Positions 44,033 to 53,697 of a stretch of DNA of 64,000 bases are shown here, piece after piece. Source of the DNA: Piscinibacter sp. XHJ-5 (lineage in GTDB: Bacteria; Pseudomonadota; Gammaproteobacteria; Burkholderiales; Burkholderiaceae_C); the NCBI RefSeq assembly GCF_029855045.1, contig NZ_CP123228.1:372001-436000 (forward strand), written 5' to 3'. Made by a program: the position numbers and the translations under genes. How positions within the stretch are numbered: the first letter of the stretch is position 1; each line of letters begins with the position of its first letter. The notes under the pieces are model-generated. The model ran no database searches and had not been told where the DNA came from. It was given only the letters and a program-made list of their open reading frames with translations.

Positions 44033-45517
44033 GTGATCACCGAACTTGAATTCAAGAGCCTCGCCGGACAAGGCTTCAACCGCATCCCGCTGATCGCGGA
44101 AGCCTTTGCCGACCTCGAAACCCCGCTGTCGCTGTACCTGAAGCTCGCCTACGCCTCGGGCGGCGGCAAGCACAGTTTCCTGCTGGAATCGGTCGTCGGC
44201 GGCGAGCGCTTCGGCCGCTACTCGTTCATCGGACTGCCGGCGCGCACGCTGCTGCGCGCCACGGGCTTTCGCACCGAGGTCGTCACCGACAGCGAGGTGA
44301 TCGAGACGCACGACGGCAATCCGCTCGACTTCATCGCGGAGTACCAGCAGCGATTCCGGGTCGCGCTGCGGCCCGGCCTGCCGCGCTTCTGTGGCGGCCT
44401 GGCCGGCTATTTCGGCTACGACGCCGTGCGCTACATCGAGCCCAAGCTCGCGAAGACGCGGAAGACCGGCGGCATCGACACGCCCGACGTGCTGCTGCTG
44501 CAATGCGAGGAGCTGGCCGTCATCGACAACCTGTCGGGGCGGCTGTACCTCATCGTCTACGCCGACCCGGGTCAGCCCGAGGCTTTCCACAAGGGCAAGC
44601 GGCGTCTGGCGGAGCTGGCCGACAAGCTGCGCTACAGCGTCACCGCGCCGGCGGTCAAGCGCGTCGCGGCGCACGGCGTGGAGCGCGAGTTCTCGAAGGA
44701 CGACTACATCGCCGCGGTGCTCAAGAGCAAGGAGTACATCGCCGCCGGCGACATGATGCAGGTGCAGATCGGCCAGCGCCTGCGCAAGCGCTACACCGAG
44801 TCGCCCCTGTCGCTGTACCGCGCGCTGCGCTCGCTGAACCCGTCGCCCTACATGTACTTCTACGACATGGGCGACTTCCAGATCGTCGGCGCCTCCCCGG
44901 AGATCCTGGTACGCCAGGAACACACACCCGAAGGCGACAAGGTGACGATCCGCCCACTGGCCGGCACGCGCCCGCGCGGCGCGACGCCCGAGCAGGACAA
45001 GGCGTTGGAGACGGAGCTGTCGGGCGATCCGAAGGAGCGCGCCGAGCACCTGATGCTGATCGACCTGGCGCGCAACGACATCGGCCGCATCGCCAAGACC
45101 GGCAGCGTGCAGGTGACCGAGGCTTTCGTCGTGGAGCGCTACTCGCACGTGATGCACATCGTCAGCAACGTCGAAGGCCTGCTGAAGGACGGCATGACCA
45201 GCCTCGACGTGCTGAAGGCGACCTTCCCCGCCGGCACGCTCACCGGCGCGCCGAAGATCCGCGCGATGGAGATCATCGATGAGCTCGAGCCGGTCAAGCG
45301 CGGCATCTACGGCGGCGCCTGCGGCTACCTCAGCTTCGCAGGCGACATGGACGTGGCCATCGCCATCCGCACCGGAATCGTGAAGGACCAGACCCTGTAC
45401 GTGCAGGCCGCCGCCGGCATCGTCGCCGACTCGGTGCCCGAGCTGGAATGGAAAGAGACCGAGGCCAAGGCCCGTGCGCTGTTGCGCGCGGCCGAGCTGG
45501 TCGAGGAGGGCTTCTGA
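44033..45517 (+). CDS. trpE: Anthranilate synthase component I
   Basis: A 494-aa chorismate-using enzyme that makes anthranilate with TrpG. GTG 44033 is chosen: the product begins [20 protein letters not shown] as in other Burkholderiales, and GGAGGG lies about 8 nt upstream. The N-terminal feedback region has [18 protein letters not shown] (LLES is the Trp-binding motif), and the catalytic domain has the [28 protein letters not shown] and [19 protein letters not shown] blocks. First structural gene of the trp operon. Confidence 0.95.
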   Translation: MITELEFKSLAGQGFNRIPLIAEAFADLETPLSLYLKLAYASGGGKHSFLLESVVGGERFGRYSFIGLPARTLLRATGFRTEVVTDSEVIETHDGNPLDFIAEYQQRFRVALRPGLPRFCGGLAGYFGYDAVRYIEPKLAKTRKTGGIDTPDVLLLQCEELAVIDNLSGRLYLIVYADPGQPEAFHKGKRRLAELADKLRYSVTAPAVKRVAAHGVEREFSKDDYIAAVLKSKEYIAAGDMMQVQIGQRLRKRYTESPLSLYRALRSLNPSPYMYFYDMGDFQIVGASPEILVRQEHTPEGDKVTIRPLAGTRPRGATPEQDKALETELSGDPKERAEHLMLIDLARNDIGRIAKTGSVQVTEAFVVERYSHVMHIVSNVEGLLKDGMTSLDVLKATFPAGTLTGAPKIRAMEIIDELEPVKRGIYGGACGYLSFAGDMDVAIAIRTGIVKDQTLYVQAAAGIVADSVPELEWKETEAKARALLRAAELVEEGF

Positions 45518-45518
45518 A

Positions 45519-46103
45519 ATGCTCCTGATGATCGACAACTACGACAGCTTCACCTTCAACCTCGTGCAGTACTTCGGCGAGCTCGGTGAAGACGTGCGCG
45601 TGTTCCGCAACGACGAGATCACGCTGGAAGGCATCGCCGGGCTGCAGCCCGATCGCCTCGTGCTGTCGCCCGGGCCGTGCTCGCCGGCCGAGGCAGGCAT
45701 CTGCATCGATGCCATCCAGACCTTCACCGGCAAGCTGCCCATCCTCGGCGTGTGCCTGGGCCACCAGGCGATCGGCGCTGCGCTGGGCGGCAAGGTGATC
45801 CGCGCGCAGAAGCAGATGCACGGCAAGGCCAGCGTCATCACCACCGACCAGCGCGGCGTGTACACCTCGCTGCCGCGCCAGTTCAGCGTGATCCGCTACC
45901 ACTCCCTCGCGATCGAGCGCGAGACCATGCCGGCGGTGCTGGAAGTCACGTCCACGTCGGAAGACGGCGAGATCATGGGCGTGCGCCACCGCGAGCTCGC
46001 CGGCACCAAGGCGCCGCTCGAGGGCGTGCAGTTCCATCCCGAGTCCATCCTCAGCGAGCACGGCCACGCGATGCTGAAGAACTTCCTGGAGTTGGCACCA
46101 TGA
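45519..46103 (+). CDS. trpG: Anthranilate synthase component II (glutamine amidotransferase)
   Basis: 194 aa. Class I amidotransferase with nucleophile C79 in [14 protein letters not shown], oxyanion loop [12 protein letters not shown] and the His-Glu pair in [14 protein letters not shown]. It supplies ammonia to TrpE, and may double as PabA. It starts 1 bp after trpE and overlaps the threonine aldolase gene by four bases. Confidence 0.96.
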   Translation: MLLMIDNYDSFTFNLVQYFGELGEDVRVFRNDEITLEGIAGLQPDRLVLSPGPCSPAEAGICIDAIQTFTGKLPILGVCLGHQAIGAALGGKVIRAQKQMHGKASVITTDQRGVYTSLPRQFSVIRYHSLAIERETMPAVLEVTSTSEDGEIMGVRHRELAGTKAPLEGVQFHPESILSEHGHAMLKNFLELAP

Positions 46104-47110
46104 AGATCGTCGACCTGCGAAGCGACACCGTGACCCGGCCTACTCCCGGCATGCGCGAAGCGATGATGCGCGCAGAGCTCGGCGACGATGTGTTCGGCGA
46201 CGACCCGACCGTGAATGCGCTGCAGGAGCGCATCGCGGCGATGCTCGGCAAGGAGGCGGCGCTGTTCGTCACCAGCGGCACGCAGGGCAACCTCGTGGCA
46301 ACGATGAGCCACTGCCAGCGCGGCGAGGAGGTGATCTGCGGCCAGGCCTCGCACACCTACCGCTACGAAGCCGGCGGCGCCGCGGTGCTGGGCAGCGTGC
46401 AGCCGCAGCCGATCGCGCACCAGCCCGATGGCACGCTGGCGCTGGCCGACATCGAGGCGGCGATCAAGCCCGACGACGCGCACTTCGCGCGCACCCGGCT
46501 GCTGGCGCTGGAGAACACGATCGGCGGCAAGGCGCTGCCGATGGCCTACACGGAGCAGGCGACGGCGCTGGCCCGCAAGCGAGGGCTCGCGACGCACCTC
46601 GACGGCGCACGCCTGTTCAACGCGGCCGCCAGGCTCGGCGTGCCGGCGCGCGAGATCGCCGGGCAGTTCGACACGGTGTCGGTGTGCTTCTCCAAGGGCC
46701 TCGGTGCGCCGGTGGGCTCGGCGCTGGTCGGTCCGCGCGAGCTCATCCAGCGTGCGCACCGCTGGCGCAAGATGCTGGGCGGCGCCCTGCGGCAGGCCGG
46801 CGTGCTCGCCGGTGCCGCGCTGTACGCACTGGACCACCACATCGACCGGCTGAAGGACGACCACGTGCTGGCGCAGCGGCTGGCCGACGGGCTGCAAGGC
46901 ATCCCGCAGCTGACGGTGGAGCCGCCACAGACCAACATGGTGTTCGTCGAGGCGCGCGGCGAGCGCGCGGCCGGACTGGTCGAGCATCTCAAGACACGCG
47001 GCGTGCTGACCACCGGCATCTACCAGCTGCGTTTCGTCACGCATCTCGATGTCGACGCCGCCGGCATCGACCGCGCGATCGCGGCGGTGCGCGAACACTT
47101 CCACGCCTGA
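46100..47110 (+). CDS. ltaE: Low-specificity L-threonine aldolase
   Basis: A 336-aa PLP enzyme cleaving L-threonine/allo-threonine to glycine and acetaldehyde. Begins [20 protein letters not shown]; the PLP lysine is K199 in [13 protein letters not shown], and [11 protein letters not shown] holds the PLP-contacting Asp-Gly-Ala-Arg. It is inserted between trpG and trpD with an ATGA overlap to trpG and 12 bp to trpD, so it is cotranscribed with tryptophan genes. Its link to tryptophan synthesis is unclear. Confidence 0.93.
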   Translation: MKIVDLRSDTVTRPTPGMREAMMRAELGDDVFGDDPTVNALQERIAAMLGKEAALFVTSGTQGNLVATMSHCQRGEEVICGQASHTYRYEAGGAAVLGSVQPQPIAHQPDGTLALADIEAAIKPDDAHFARTRLLALENTIGGKALPMAYTEQATALARKRGLATHLDGARLFNAAARLGVPAREIAGQFDTVSVCFSKGLGAPVGSALVGPRELIQRAHRWRKMLGGALRQAGVLAGAALYALDHHIDRLKDDHVLAQRLADGLQGIPQLTVEPPQTNMVFVEARGERAAGLVEHLKTRGVLTTGIYQLRFVTHLDVDAAGIDRAIAAVREHFHA

Positions 47111-47122
47111 GGAGGACGGCCC

Positions 47123-48157
47123 ATGGCCATCTCGAACAACGAAGCGCTGACGCGCACCATCGAGCACCGCGAGATCTTCCACGACGAGATGCTGGCGCTC
47201 ATGCGCCGCATCATGAGCGGCGAGATGTCCCCGGTGATGACTGCCGCGCTGCTCGTCGGCCTGCGCGTGAAGAAGGAAACCATCGGCGAGATCACGGCCG
47301 CGGCGCAGGTCATGCGCGAGTTCTCCACCAAGGTGCAGGTCGCGGACCGGACGCACCTGGTCGACATCGTCGGCACCGGCGGCGACAGCTCGCACACCTT
47401 CAACATCTCCACCTGCAGCATGTTCGTCGCTGCCGCCGCCGGGGCGCGCGTCAGCAAGCACGGCAACCGCGGCGTCTCGAGCAAGTCGGGCAGCGCCGAC
47501 GTGCTCGAGGCGATGGGCGTGGCCCTCACGCTGCCGCCGCAGGCGATCGCGCAGTGCATCGCGGACACCGGCATCGGCTTCATGTTCGCGCCCAACCACC
47601 ATCCGGCCATGAAGAACGTCGCGCCGGTGCGCAAGGAGCTGGGGGTGCGCACCATCTTCAACATCCTCGGTCCGCTGACCAACCCGGCCGATGCGCCCAA
47701 CATCCTGATGGGCGTGTTCCATCCGGACCTGGTCGGCATCCAGGTGCGCGCGCTGCAGCGCCTGGGCGCCGAGCATGCGCTGGTGGTGTACGGCCGCGAC
47801 GGCATGGACGAGGTCTCGCTGGGCGCGGCGACCATGGTCGGCGAATACCGTGATGGCGGCATCCACGAGTACGAGATCCATCCCGAAGACTTCGGCCTCA
47901 CGATGGCCAGCAACCGAACGCTGAAGGTCGAGTCGCCCGAGCAGTCGATGGCCCTGCTGCGCGCGGTGCTCGACAACGAGCCGGGACCGGCGCGCGACAT
48001 CGTTGCGCTGAACGCCGGCGTGGCGCTGTATGCGGCGAACGTCGCGAAGACGATGGGCGACGGCGTGGCGCTCGCGCGCGACGTCATCGCCTCGGGCAAG
48101 GCGCTCGCCAAGATGCACCAGTTCGTCGCCCGGACCAAGGAGCTGCAGGCGTCATGA
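47123..48157 (+). CDS. trpD: Anthranilate phosphoribosyltransferase
   Basis: 344 aa. Transfers phosphoribosyl from PRPP to anthranilate. Motifs: [14 protein letters not shown] (PRPP pyrophosphate loop), [20 protein letters not shown] and the anthranilate site [20 protein letters not shown], followed by ILGPLTNPA. Not fused to trpG. ATG 47123 follows GAGGA; the end overlaps trpC by four bases. Confidence 0.97.
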   Translation: MAISNNEALTRTIEHREIFHDEMLALMRRIMSGEMSPVMTAALLVGLRVKKETIGEITAAAQVMREFSTKVQVADRTHLVDIVGTGGDSSHTFNISTCSMFVAAAAGARVSKHGNRGVSSKSGSADVLEAMGVALTLPPQAIAQCIADTGIGFMFAPNHHPAMKNVAPVRKELGVRTIFNILGPLTNPADAPNILMGVFHPDLVGIQVRALQRLGAEHALVVYGRDGMDEVSLGAATMVGEYRDGGIHEYEIHPEDFGLTMASNRTLKVESPEQSMALLRAVLDNEPGPARDIVALNAGVALYAANVAKTMGDGVALARDVIASGKALAKMHQFVARTKELQAS

Positions 48158-48942
48158 GCAACATCCTGGACCGGATCATCGCGGTCAAGCGCGAGGAGAT
48201 CGCCGCGGCGAAGGCCCGGCGCGACCCGGCATCGCTGCGCCGCGACGCCGAATCGCTGGGCGGCCAGCGCGACTTCGCGGCCGCGCTGAGGCAGCGCATC
48301 GCCGCCGGCCGATCCGCGGTCATTGCCGAGGTCAAGAAGGCCAGCCCGAGCAAGGGCGTCCTGCGCGAGCGTTTCGTTCCGGCGGAGATCGCCGCCAGCT
48401 ATGCCGAGCACGGCGCCGCGTGCCTGAGCGTGCTGACCGACGCGCAGTTCTTCCAGGGGGCCGGCGCCTACCTGGAGCAGGCCCGTGCCGCCTGCGCGCT
48501 GCCGGTGCTGCGCAAGGACTTCATCGTCGATCCGTACCAGGTTTACGAGGCGCGCGCGATGGGCGCCGACTGCATCCTGCTGATCGTCGCCTGCCTGCCC
48601 GACGCGCAGATGGCCGACCTGGAAGCGCAGGCGCGCGCGCTGGGCATGGCGGTGCTGGTCGAGGTGCACGACGGTGCCGAGCTCGACCGCGCGCTGAAGC
48701 TGTCCACGCCGCTCGTCGGCGTCAACAACCGCAATCTGCGCACCTTCGAGGTGACGCTGGACACCACCCTGGACCTGCGCGCGCGGGTGCCGTCGGACCG
48801 CATGCTGATCACCGAGAGCGGCATCCTTACGCGGGCCGACGTGCAGCGCATGCGCGATGCCGACGTGCATGCGTTTCTCGTCGGCGAAGCGTTCATGCGC
48901 GCCCCCGAGCCGGGCGTCGCGCTCGCCGAACTGTTCACGTGA
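48154..48942 (+). CDS. trpC: Indole-3-glycerol-phosphate synthase
   Basis: A 262-aa TIM barrel. Catalytic lysines and family blocks are [39 protein letters not shown] and [13 protein letters not shown], with [10 protein letters not shown] near the phosphate site. Monofunctional (no TrpF domain). It overlaps trpD by four bases, and its stop overlaps the GTG of ung. Confidence 0.97.
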   Translation: MSNILDRIIAVKREEIAAAKARRDPASLRRDAESLGGQRDFAAALRQRIAAGRSAVIAEVKKASPSKGVLRERFVPAEIAASYAEHGAACLSVLTDAQFFQGAGAYLEQARAACALPVLRKDFIVDPYQVYEARAMGADCILLIVACLPDAQMADLEAQARALGMAVLVEVHDGAELDRALKLSTPLVGVNNRNLRTFEVTLDTTLDLRARVPSDRMLITESGILTRADVQRMRDADVHAFLVGEAFMRAPEPGVALAELFT

Positions 48943-49658
48943 GCGTGCCGCCCGACAACGGCCTGCGCGAGCCGCTGTCGCGGGTCTTCGAGCGCGTCGC
49001 GCCGCAGTGGAAGCAGGTCACCGATGCCTTCCTCGCGAGCCCGGCGGGCGGGGAGCTGGCGCGCTACGTGGACCGTCGCGTCGCCGAGGGCGCGGTGGTC
49101 TATCCGGCCAACGTGTTTCGCGCGCTGGAGCTCACGCCGCCCTCGCAGGTGCGGGTCGTCATCCTCGGACAGGATCCCTACCACGGTCCGGGCCAGGCGC
49201 AGGGACTTGCCTTCTCGGTGTCCGAGGGCCAGAAGCTGCCGCCGAGCCTGCGCAACATGCTGCAGGAAGTGCAGGCCGATACCGGCTTGCCGTCGCAGTG
49301 CCGAGGCGACCTGAGCGCATGGGCGCGCCAGGGCGTGCTGCTGCTGAACACCGCGCTCACGGTCGAGGACGGACTGCCGCAAAGCCACGCGGGACGCGGC
49401 TGGGAGGCGCTGACCGATGCGCTGCTGGCCCATGTCGCGGCCCAGCCGCGGCCTGTCGTCTTCCTGCTGTGGGGCGCCGCCGCCCAGCGCAAGCGCGCGC
49501 TGGTCGAGCGGCCGCCGCACCGGGTGCTGACGGCCAACCACCCATCGCCGCTGTCCGCGCGGCGGCCGCCGCAGCCCTTCATCGGCTGCGGTCACTTCAG
49601 CCAGGCGAACGCGCTGCTGCGCGAGCTCAGACCGGATACGCCGCCCATCGTCTGGTAA
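48939..49658 (+). CDS. ung: Uracil-DNA glycosylase
   Basis: 239 aa, family 1. Motif [18 protein letters not shown] carries the catalytic Asp at residue 79; the usual GQAHG is GQAQG here. Motif B HPSPLSA holds the catalytic His, and [14 protein letters not shown] is conserved. GTG 48939 overlaps the trpC stop (GTGA), so ung is translationally coupled to trp; a second GTG two codons later is possible. It removes uracil from DNA. Confidence 0.94.
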   Translation: MSVPPDNGLREPLSRVFERVAPQWKQVTDAFLASPAGGELARYVDRRVAEGAVVYPANVFRALELTPPSQVRVVILGQDPYHGPGQAQGLAFSVSEGQKLPPSLRNMLQEVQADTGLPSQCRGDLSAWARQGVLLLNTALTVEDGLPQSHAGRGWEALTDALLAHVAAQPRPVVFLLWGAAAQRKRALVERPPHRVLTANHPSPLSARRPPQPFIGCGHFSQANALLRELRPDTPPIVW

Positions 49659-49672
49659 GGCTTTCTCTCGCA

Positions 49673-49745
49673 CTGGTATGGCCCGGCCTGGGTGAGATGA
49701 GCCATACCAATTGACGCAGTGGTATTACTGGTACTAAACTGGTAG
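49673..49745 (+). promoter_or_regulatory. Promoter/operator of the tonB-exb operon (nag-type box)
   Basis: ATACCAATTGACGCAGTGGT (49704-49723) continues into TATTACTGGTACTAAACTGG and matches the nag promoter at 53848-53885 almost base for base. A dyad ATACCA ... TGGTAT encloses a TTGACG that may be the -35, and two more TGGT half-sites follow at 9-11-bp spacing. The region also forms an outer hairpin TGGTATGGC (from 49674) with GCCATACCA (49701-49709). A GntR-family repressor such as those at 54824 or 62504 is the likely binder. Confidence 0.65.
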
Positions 49746-49801
49746 CATCAATGGGGAATCAGGCAGACCGGCTGTCTGCTCCCCAGCGGGAGTCCTTGGA
49801 C

Positions 49802-50452
49802 ATGAACTTTTCCCAGCAGCAAGCGGATCCGCGGCGCCACGCCGTCGGCTTCTCGTTCGTCGTGGTGTTGCACGTGGCCGTGGTCTATGCGCTGGTCTCG
49901 GGCCTGGCGAAGAAGGTCGTCGACGTGGTGCGCGCGCCGATCGATACCAAGGTGATCGAGGAGGTGAAGAAACCGCCGCCGCCTCCCGAGGTCGTCGTGC
50001 CGCCGCCACCGCGGCTCGAAGCGCCACCGCCGCCCTTCATCCCGCCGCCGGAAGTGCAGGTGCAGGCGCCCCCGCCGGTGCAGCCGACCATCACCGCCGT
50101 CACGCCGACGCCGCCGCCCGCGCCGGTCGCGATGGCACCGGTGACGCCGCCGGCGCCCGCACCGACCGCCCCACCCGCCCCGGTGTCGGCCGCGGTGGTC
50201 TGCTCCAACTACGCCAGCGTGATGGGCGATGCAGGCTTCCCCAAGGAGGCCATTCGCCAAGGCCTGGAGAAGGGCGACGCCACCATCCAGTTCACGCTGG
50301 GGGCCACGGGCGCCATCAAGGACATCCGCGTGGTCAGCGCGTCACACCCGGTATTCGCGCGCAACAGCCTGCGCATCGTCGGCGAATACAAGTGCCAGGG
50401 CCAGGGCCGCGAGATCCTCGTGCAGGTGCCCTTTGGCTACAAGCTCGAGTAG
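49802..50452 (+). CDS. tonB: TonB-family energy transducer
   Basis: A 216-aa protein: short cytoplasmic start, one transmembrane helix (GFSFVVVLHVAVVYALVSGL, residues 18-37), a Pro-rich periplasmic spacer (PPPPPEVVVPPPP and more, residues about 58-125) and a C-terminal TonB-like domain beginning VVCSNYASVMGDAG and ending QVPFGYKLE. ATG 49802 is chosen over 49751 because GGGAG lies 9 nt upstream. Two Cys (CSNY and EYKC) could form a disulfide. It transmits proton-motive force to TonB-dependent receptors, probably the one at 63584. Confidence 0.88.
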   Translation: MNFSQQQADPRRHAVGFSFVVVLHVAVVYALVSGLAKKVVDVVRAPIDTKVIEEVKKPPPPPEVVVPPPPRLEAPPPPFIPPPEVQVQAPPPVQPTITAVTPTPPPAPVAMAPVTPPAPAPTAPPAPVSAAVVCSNYASVMGDAGFPKEAIRQGLEKGDATIQFTLGATGAIKDIRVVSASHPVFARNSLRIVGEYKCQGQGREILVQVPFGYKLE

Positions 50453-50507
50453 CGCTGCCCTGCCTGCCGCTGCGTTCATTCATCTCTTGCCGATCGGATT
50501 CAACATC

Positions 50508-51413
50508 ATGTCGCTTCGCCATTCGCTTGTTCTTCGTGCCCTGTTCGCCGTCACGCTGTGCGCGTTGCTGGCCCTGTTCGTGCCGCTGCCTGTGCACGCG
50601 CAGGGGCCGGCCGCCTCCGATGCGGCTGCCACTGCGCCGGCGCCGCTGGCGGCATCGACGACCAAGGAGACGATCGACAACCCGTACGGGCTGAGCGCGC
50701 TGTGGGCGCAAGGCGACTTCGTGGCCAAGGGCACGCTGATCATCCTGGTGATCATGTCGATGGGCAGCTGGTACATCCTGATCACCAAGCTGTACGAGAG
50801 CCTGAAGATCGCCAGCGAGGCGAAGGCGGCGCGCCGGGGCTTTTTCAAGCATGCGAGCCTGGGTGATGCGGCCAAGACGCTCAAGGAAGGCAGCGCGTTC
50901 CGCTTCATTGCCGAGAGCGGCATCCAGGCCAACGACCACCACGAAGGCGCGCTGACCGAGCACATCGACCGCAACAGCTGGGTGACGATGAGCGTGCAGC
51001 GCAGCGTGGACGATGTGCAGTCGCGGCTGCAGGACGGGCTGGCGTTCCTGGCCACGGTGGGCTCGACGGCGCCGTTCGTGGGGCTGTTCGGCACGGTGTG
51101 GGGCATCTATCACGCGCTGACGGCCATCGGCATCGCGGGGCAGGCGTCGATCGACAAGGTGGCCGGCCCGGTGGGCGAGGCGCTGATCATGACGGCGATC
51201 GGTCTGGCCGTGGCGGTGCCCGCGGTGCTGGGCTACAACTGGCTGGTGCGGCGCAACAAGGTGACGATGGAAGCGGTGCGCAGCTTCGCGGCCGACCTGC
51301 ACGGCGTGCTGATGGGCGCTGGCATGACGGCCCCTCGGCTGGGAAGCATCCCAGCCGATCCCCCGGGGGGATCGGGCCGGCTTGGGGCGGCCCGGCGCAC
51401 GAGCCCGGCTTGA
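50508..51413 (+). CDS. exbB: ExbB-family proton channel protein (MotA/TolQ/ExbB)
   Basis: 301 aa. A cleavable signal peptide (to about residue 32, PVHAQ) precedes the first helix GTLIILVIMSMGSWYILITK, then a cytoplasmic domain, and the paired helices LAFLATVGSTAPFVGLFGTV and ALIMTAIGLAVAVPAVLGYN, which carry the conserved TolQ/ExbB residues. The last 27 residues (APRLGSIPADPPGGSG and on) are encoded by palindromic repeat DNA and look like an acquired tail. Partner of TonB and the two ExbD proteins. Confidence 0.9.
   Translation: MSLRHSLVLRALFAVTLCALLALFVPLPVHAQGPAASDAAATAPAPLAASTTKETIDNPYGLSALWAQGDFVAKGTLIILVIMSMGSWYILITKLYESLKIASEAKAARRGFFKHASLGDAAKTLKEGSAFRFIAESGIQANDHHEGALTEHIDRNSWVTMSVQRSVDDVQSRLQDGLAFLATVGSTAPFVGLFGTVWGIYHALTAIGIAGQASIDKVAGPVGEALIMTAIGLAVAVPAVLGYNWLVRRNKVTMEAVRSFAADLHGVLMGAGMTAPRLGSIPADPPGGSGRLGAARRTSPA
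51336..51373. repeat. Tandem palindromes at the 3' end of exbB
   Basis: CGGCTGGGA (51336-51344) pairs with TCCCAGCCG (51349-51357) over a 4-nt loop, and directly after it GATCCCCCGGGGGGATC (51357-51373) is a second palindrome. Both lie inside the exbB reading frame and supply part of its C-terminal tail. The style is that of short intergenic repeats of GC-rich Burkholderiales. Confidence 0.6.
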
Positions 51414-51439
51414 GGCCCGGTTCGAGCGAGGAGTAAGCC

Positions 51440-51868
51440 ATGGCCATGAACGTCGGAAGCCCCGACGGCGGCGAAGACGAAGTCGTCTCGACCATCAACA
51501 CGACGCCGCTGGTGGACGTGATGCTGGTGCTGCTGATCATCTTTCTGATCACGATCCCGGTGGTGACGCAGACGGTGGCGCTGAACCTGCCCAAGGAAAG
51601 CAACATTGCGCGGCAGACCAAGCCGGAGAACATCGAGATCTCGGTGAACAAGGACGGCGATGTGTTCTGGAACGCGCAGCTGGTGGCGGACAACGAGGCG
51701 TTGTTCCAGCGGCTGAAGAAGATCGCGACGATGAATCCGCAGCCGGAGGTGCACATCCGCGGCGACGAGAAGACGCGCTACGAGAGCATCGGGCGGGTGG
51801 TGTTCGCCTGCCAGCGCGCGGCGATCCAGAAGATCAGCTTCGTCACCGAACCGCCGCCGAAGGGCTGA
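51440..51868 (+). CDS. exbD: ExbD-family protein, first copy
   Basis: A 142-aa biopolymer-transport protein: N-terminal helix LVDVMLVLLIIFLITIPVVT with the functionally essential Asp (residue about 29, in TTPLVDVML), then a periplasmic domain (PENIEISVNKDGDVFWNAQL). ATG 51440 follows GAGGAG. The stop codon forms the loop of a 15-bp hairpin. Confidence 0.93.
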   Translation: MAMNVGSPDGGEDEVVSTINTTPLVDVMLVLLIIFLITIPVVTQTVALNLPKESNIARQTKPENIEISVNKDGDVFWNAQLVADNEALFQRLKKIATMNPQPEVHIRGDEKTRYESIGRVVFACQRAAIQKISFVTEPPPKG

Positions 51869-51883
51869 GCCCTTCGGTGGCGG
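51851..51883 (+). repeat. 15-bp stem-loop with the exbD stop codon as loop
   Basis: CCGCCGCCGAAGGGC (51851-51865) pairs with GCCCTTCGGTGGCGG (51869-51883; one G-T wobble), leaving exactly TGA, the stop of exbD copy 1, as the loop. No T-run follows. It may protect the upstream mRNA or lower readthrough to the second exbD. Confidence 0.65.
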
Positions 51884-51910
51884 TTGCACCGCCGAACGCA
51901 CCGCTCCCCC

Positions 51911-51931
51911 AGCCCCCTCCACGAGGGGGCT
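51911..51931 (+). repeat. Intergenic stem-loop between the two exbD genes
   Basis: AGCCCCCT (51911-51918) and AGGGGGCT (51924-51931) form a perfect 8-bp stem with a CCACG loop, 29 bp before the second exbD. This GCCCCCT...AGGGGGC type of element is common between genes in Burkholderiales. It lacks a U-tract, so it is not an obvious terminator. Confidence 0.6.
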
Positions 51932-51959
51932 CCAGCAAGACCGACGAGAGAGAAAAACC

Positions 51960-52385
51960 ATGGCCATGACACTGAACACCGGCGGGGGCGAGCCCGACGT
52001 GATGGTGGACATCAACACGACGCCGCTGATCGACGTGATGCTGGTGCTGCTGATCATGCTGATCATCACGATCCCGATCCAGCTGCACTCGGTGAACCTG
52101 AACATGCCCGCGGGCAATCCGCCGCCGCCGACGGCCGAGCCGGTGGTGGTGACCATCGACATCGACTTCGACGGCACGGTGCTGTGGAACGGCGAAGCGC
52201 TGGCCGACCGCGCGGCACTGGAAGCCAAGCTGGCGCAGGCGGCCGCTGTTGCGGATCAGCCGGAGGTGCACATCCGGCCGAACAAGCTGGTGGAGTACAA
52301 GTCGGTGGCCACGGTGCTGGCCAGCGCGCAGCGCCTGGGCGTGACCAAGCTCGGGATGGTGGGCAACGAGCAGTTCGTGAAGTAG
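51960..52385 (+). CDS. exbD: ExbD-family protein, second copy
   Basis: 141 aa, similar in plan to the first copy: helix LIDVMLVLLIMLIITIPIQL with the conserved Asp in TTPLIDVML, and a periplasmic domain ending KLGMVGNEQFVK. Dual exbD genes behind one exbB are typical of TonB systems in Xanthomonas and some Burkholderiales, where the second copy can be receptor-specific. Confidence 0.92.
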   Translation: MAMTLNTGGGEPDVMVDINTTPLIDVMLVLLIMLIITIPIQLHSVNLNMPAGNPPPPTAEPVVVTIDIDFDGTVLWNGEALADRAALEAKLAQAAAVADQPEVHIRPNKLVEYKSVATVLASAQRLGVTKLGMVGNEQFVK

Positions 52386-52402
52386 AAGCGGACACATACC
52401 AG

Positions 52403-53697
52403 ATGCGACACGTTGTGGTGATGAAGGTGCTGGGCGCGGCGCTGCTGAGCGCGGCGGCGCTGGGCGCGCAGGCGCAAGGCGCGGTGCGCCCGGAGGTCGG
52501 CAAGCCGCTGCAGGCCGCGCAGGAGCTGATCCGCGCGCAGAAGTACAAGGAGGCGCTGGCCAAGGTGCGCGAGGCCGATGCGGTGGGCGGCAAGACGGCG
52601 GCGGAGAACTCGCTGATCGAGCGCATGCGCATTGCCGCGGCCAGCGGCGCGGGCGACGTGGAGACGGCGGCCAAGTCGTTCGAGGCCATCAGCGGGCAGG
52701 TCAGCGCGGCCGAGCGGCTGCGCATGATCGAGAGCCTGGCGGGGGGCTACTACCGGGCGCAGAACTACGCCAAGGCGATGCAGTGGGCCAGCGCTACTTC
52801 AAGGAAGGCGGCACCAGTCCGGCGATCCGCACGCTGCTGATCCAGAGCCAGTACCTGGCGGGCGACTTCGCCGGGGCGGCCAAGGAGCTGACCACCGAGA
52901 TCCAGCACGCGGAGAAGGCGGGCAACCCGCCGGGCGAGGACCGGCTCAAGCTGCTGGTCAACGCCACGCTCAAGCTCAACGACACCAGCGGCTACGTGTG
53001 GGCGCTGGAGCGGCTGGTGACGTACTACCCGAAGAAGGACTACTGGGTCGATCTGCTGGGGCGGCTGCAGCGCAAGCCCAACTTCAGCGACCGGCTGGCG
53101 CTGGACACGTACCGGCTGGCGCTGGCGACGGAGACCTTGGGCGCGAGCGCACGGCCGCCCGAAGCCGCGCCCATCCGCTCGGGGGATCGCTCGCGGCCTG
53201 CCGCGAGCGAGGGGCCGTGGGTCCACAAGGCCAGCGACTACATGGAGATGGCGCAGCTGGCGGTGCAGGCGGGGTTCCCGGCCGAGGCCAAGCAGGTGCT
53301 GGACAAGGGCTTTGCCACCAACGTTCTGGGGCAGGGCGCGGAAGCCGAGCGGCACAAGCGGCTGCGCGAGCTGGTGGCCAAGCGGCTGGACGAGGACAAG
53401 AAGAACCAGGCCACGAGCATCGCCGAGGCGCAGGAGGCCAAGGACGGCACGGCGCTGGTCAACGCGGGGATGAACCTGGTGTTCCAGGGCGACAAGCAGA
53501 AGGGGCTGCAGCTGATGCAGCAGGGGCTGGCCAAGGGCAACCTCAAGCGCGCCGAGGACGCCAAGCTGCACTACGCGATCGCGCAGATCATGGCCGGCGA
53601 CAACGGCAAGGTGCAGGCCACGCTCAAGAGCGTGGCCGGCAACGACGGCACCGCCGACCTGGCGCGCCTGTGGGCGCTGTACGCCAGACGGAAGTGA
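52403..53697 (+). pseudogene. Exported TPR protein of the exb operon, interrupted by a frameshift
   Basis: The first part (MRHVVVMKVLGAALLSAAAL, signal peptide, then TPR-like helices) is in frame to about base 52788 and would stop at 52840. The continuing homologous frame starts there: NYAKAMQWA should be followed by QRYFKEGGTSPAIRTLLIQS, and adding a single C to GGGCCAGCGC restores TGG GCC CAG CGC. The restored product would be about 430 aa of helical repeats. A second oddity is an in-frame insertion around 53145-53225 with a palindrome. It is either a pseudogene or a sequencing error in a CCC run. Confidence 0.8.
53187..53210 (+). repeat. Palindrome inserted in the TPR coding sequence
   Basis: TCGCTCGCGG (53187-53196) pairs with CCGCGAGCGA (53201-53210) over a CCTG loop. 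It lies within a low-complexity stretch encoding SARPPEAAPIRSGDRSRPAA that interrupts otherwise regular TPR helices, suggesting insertion of a short mobile palindrome in frame. Confidence 0.6.
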
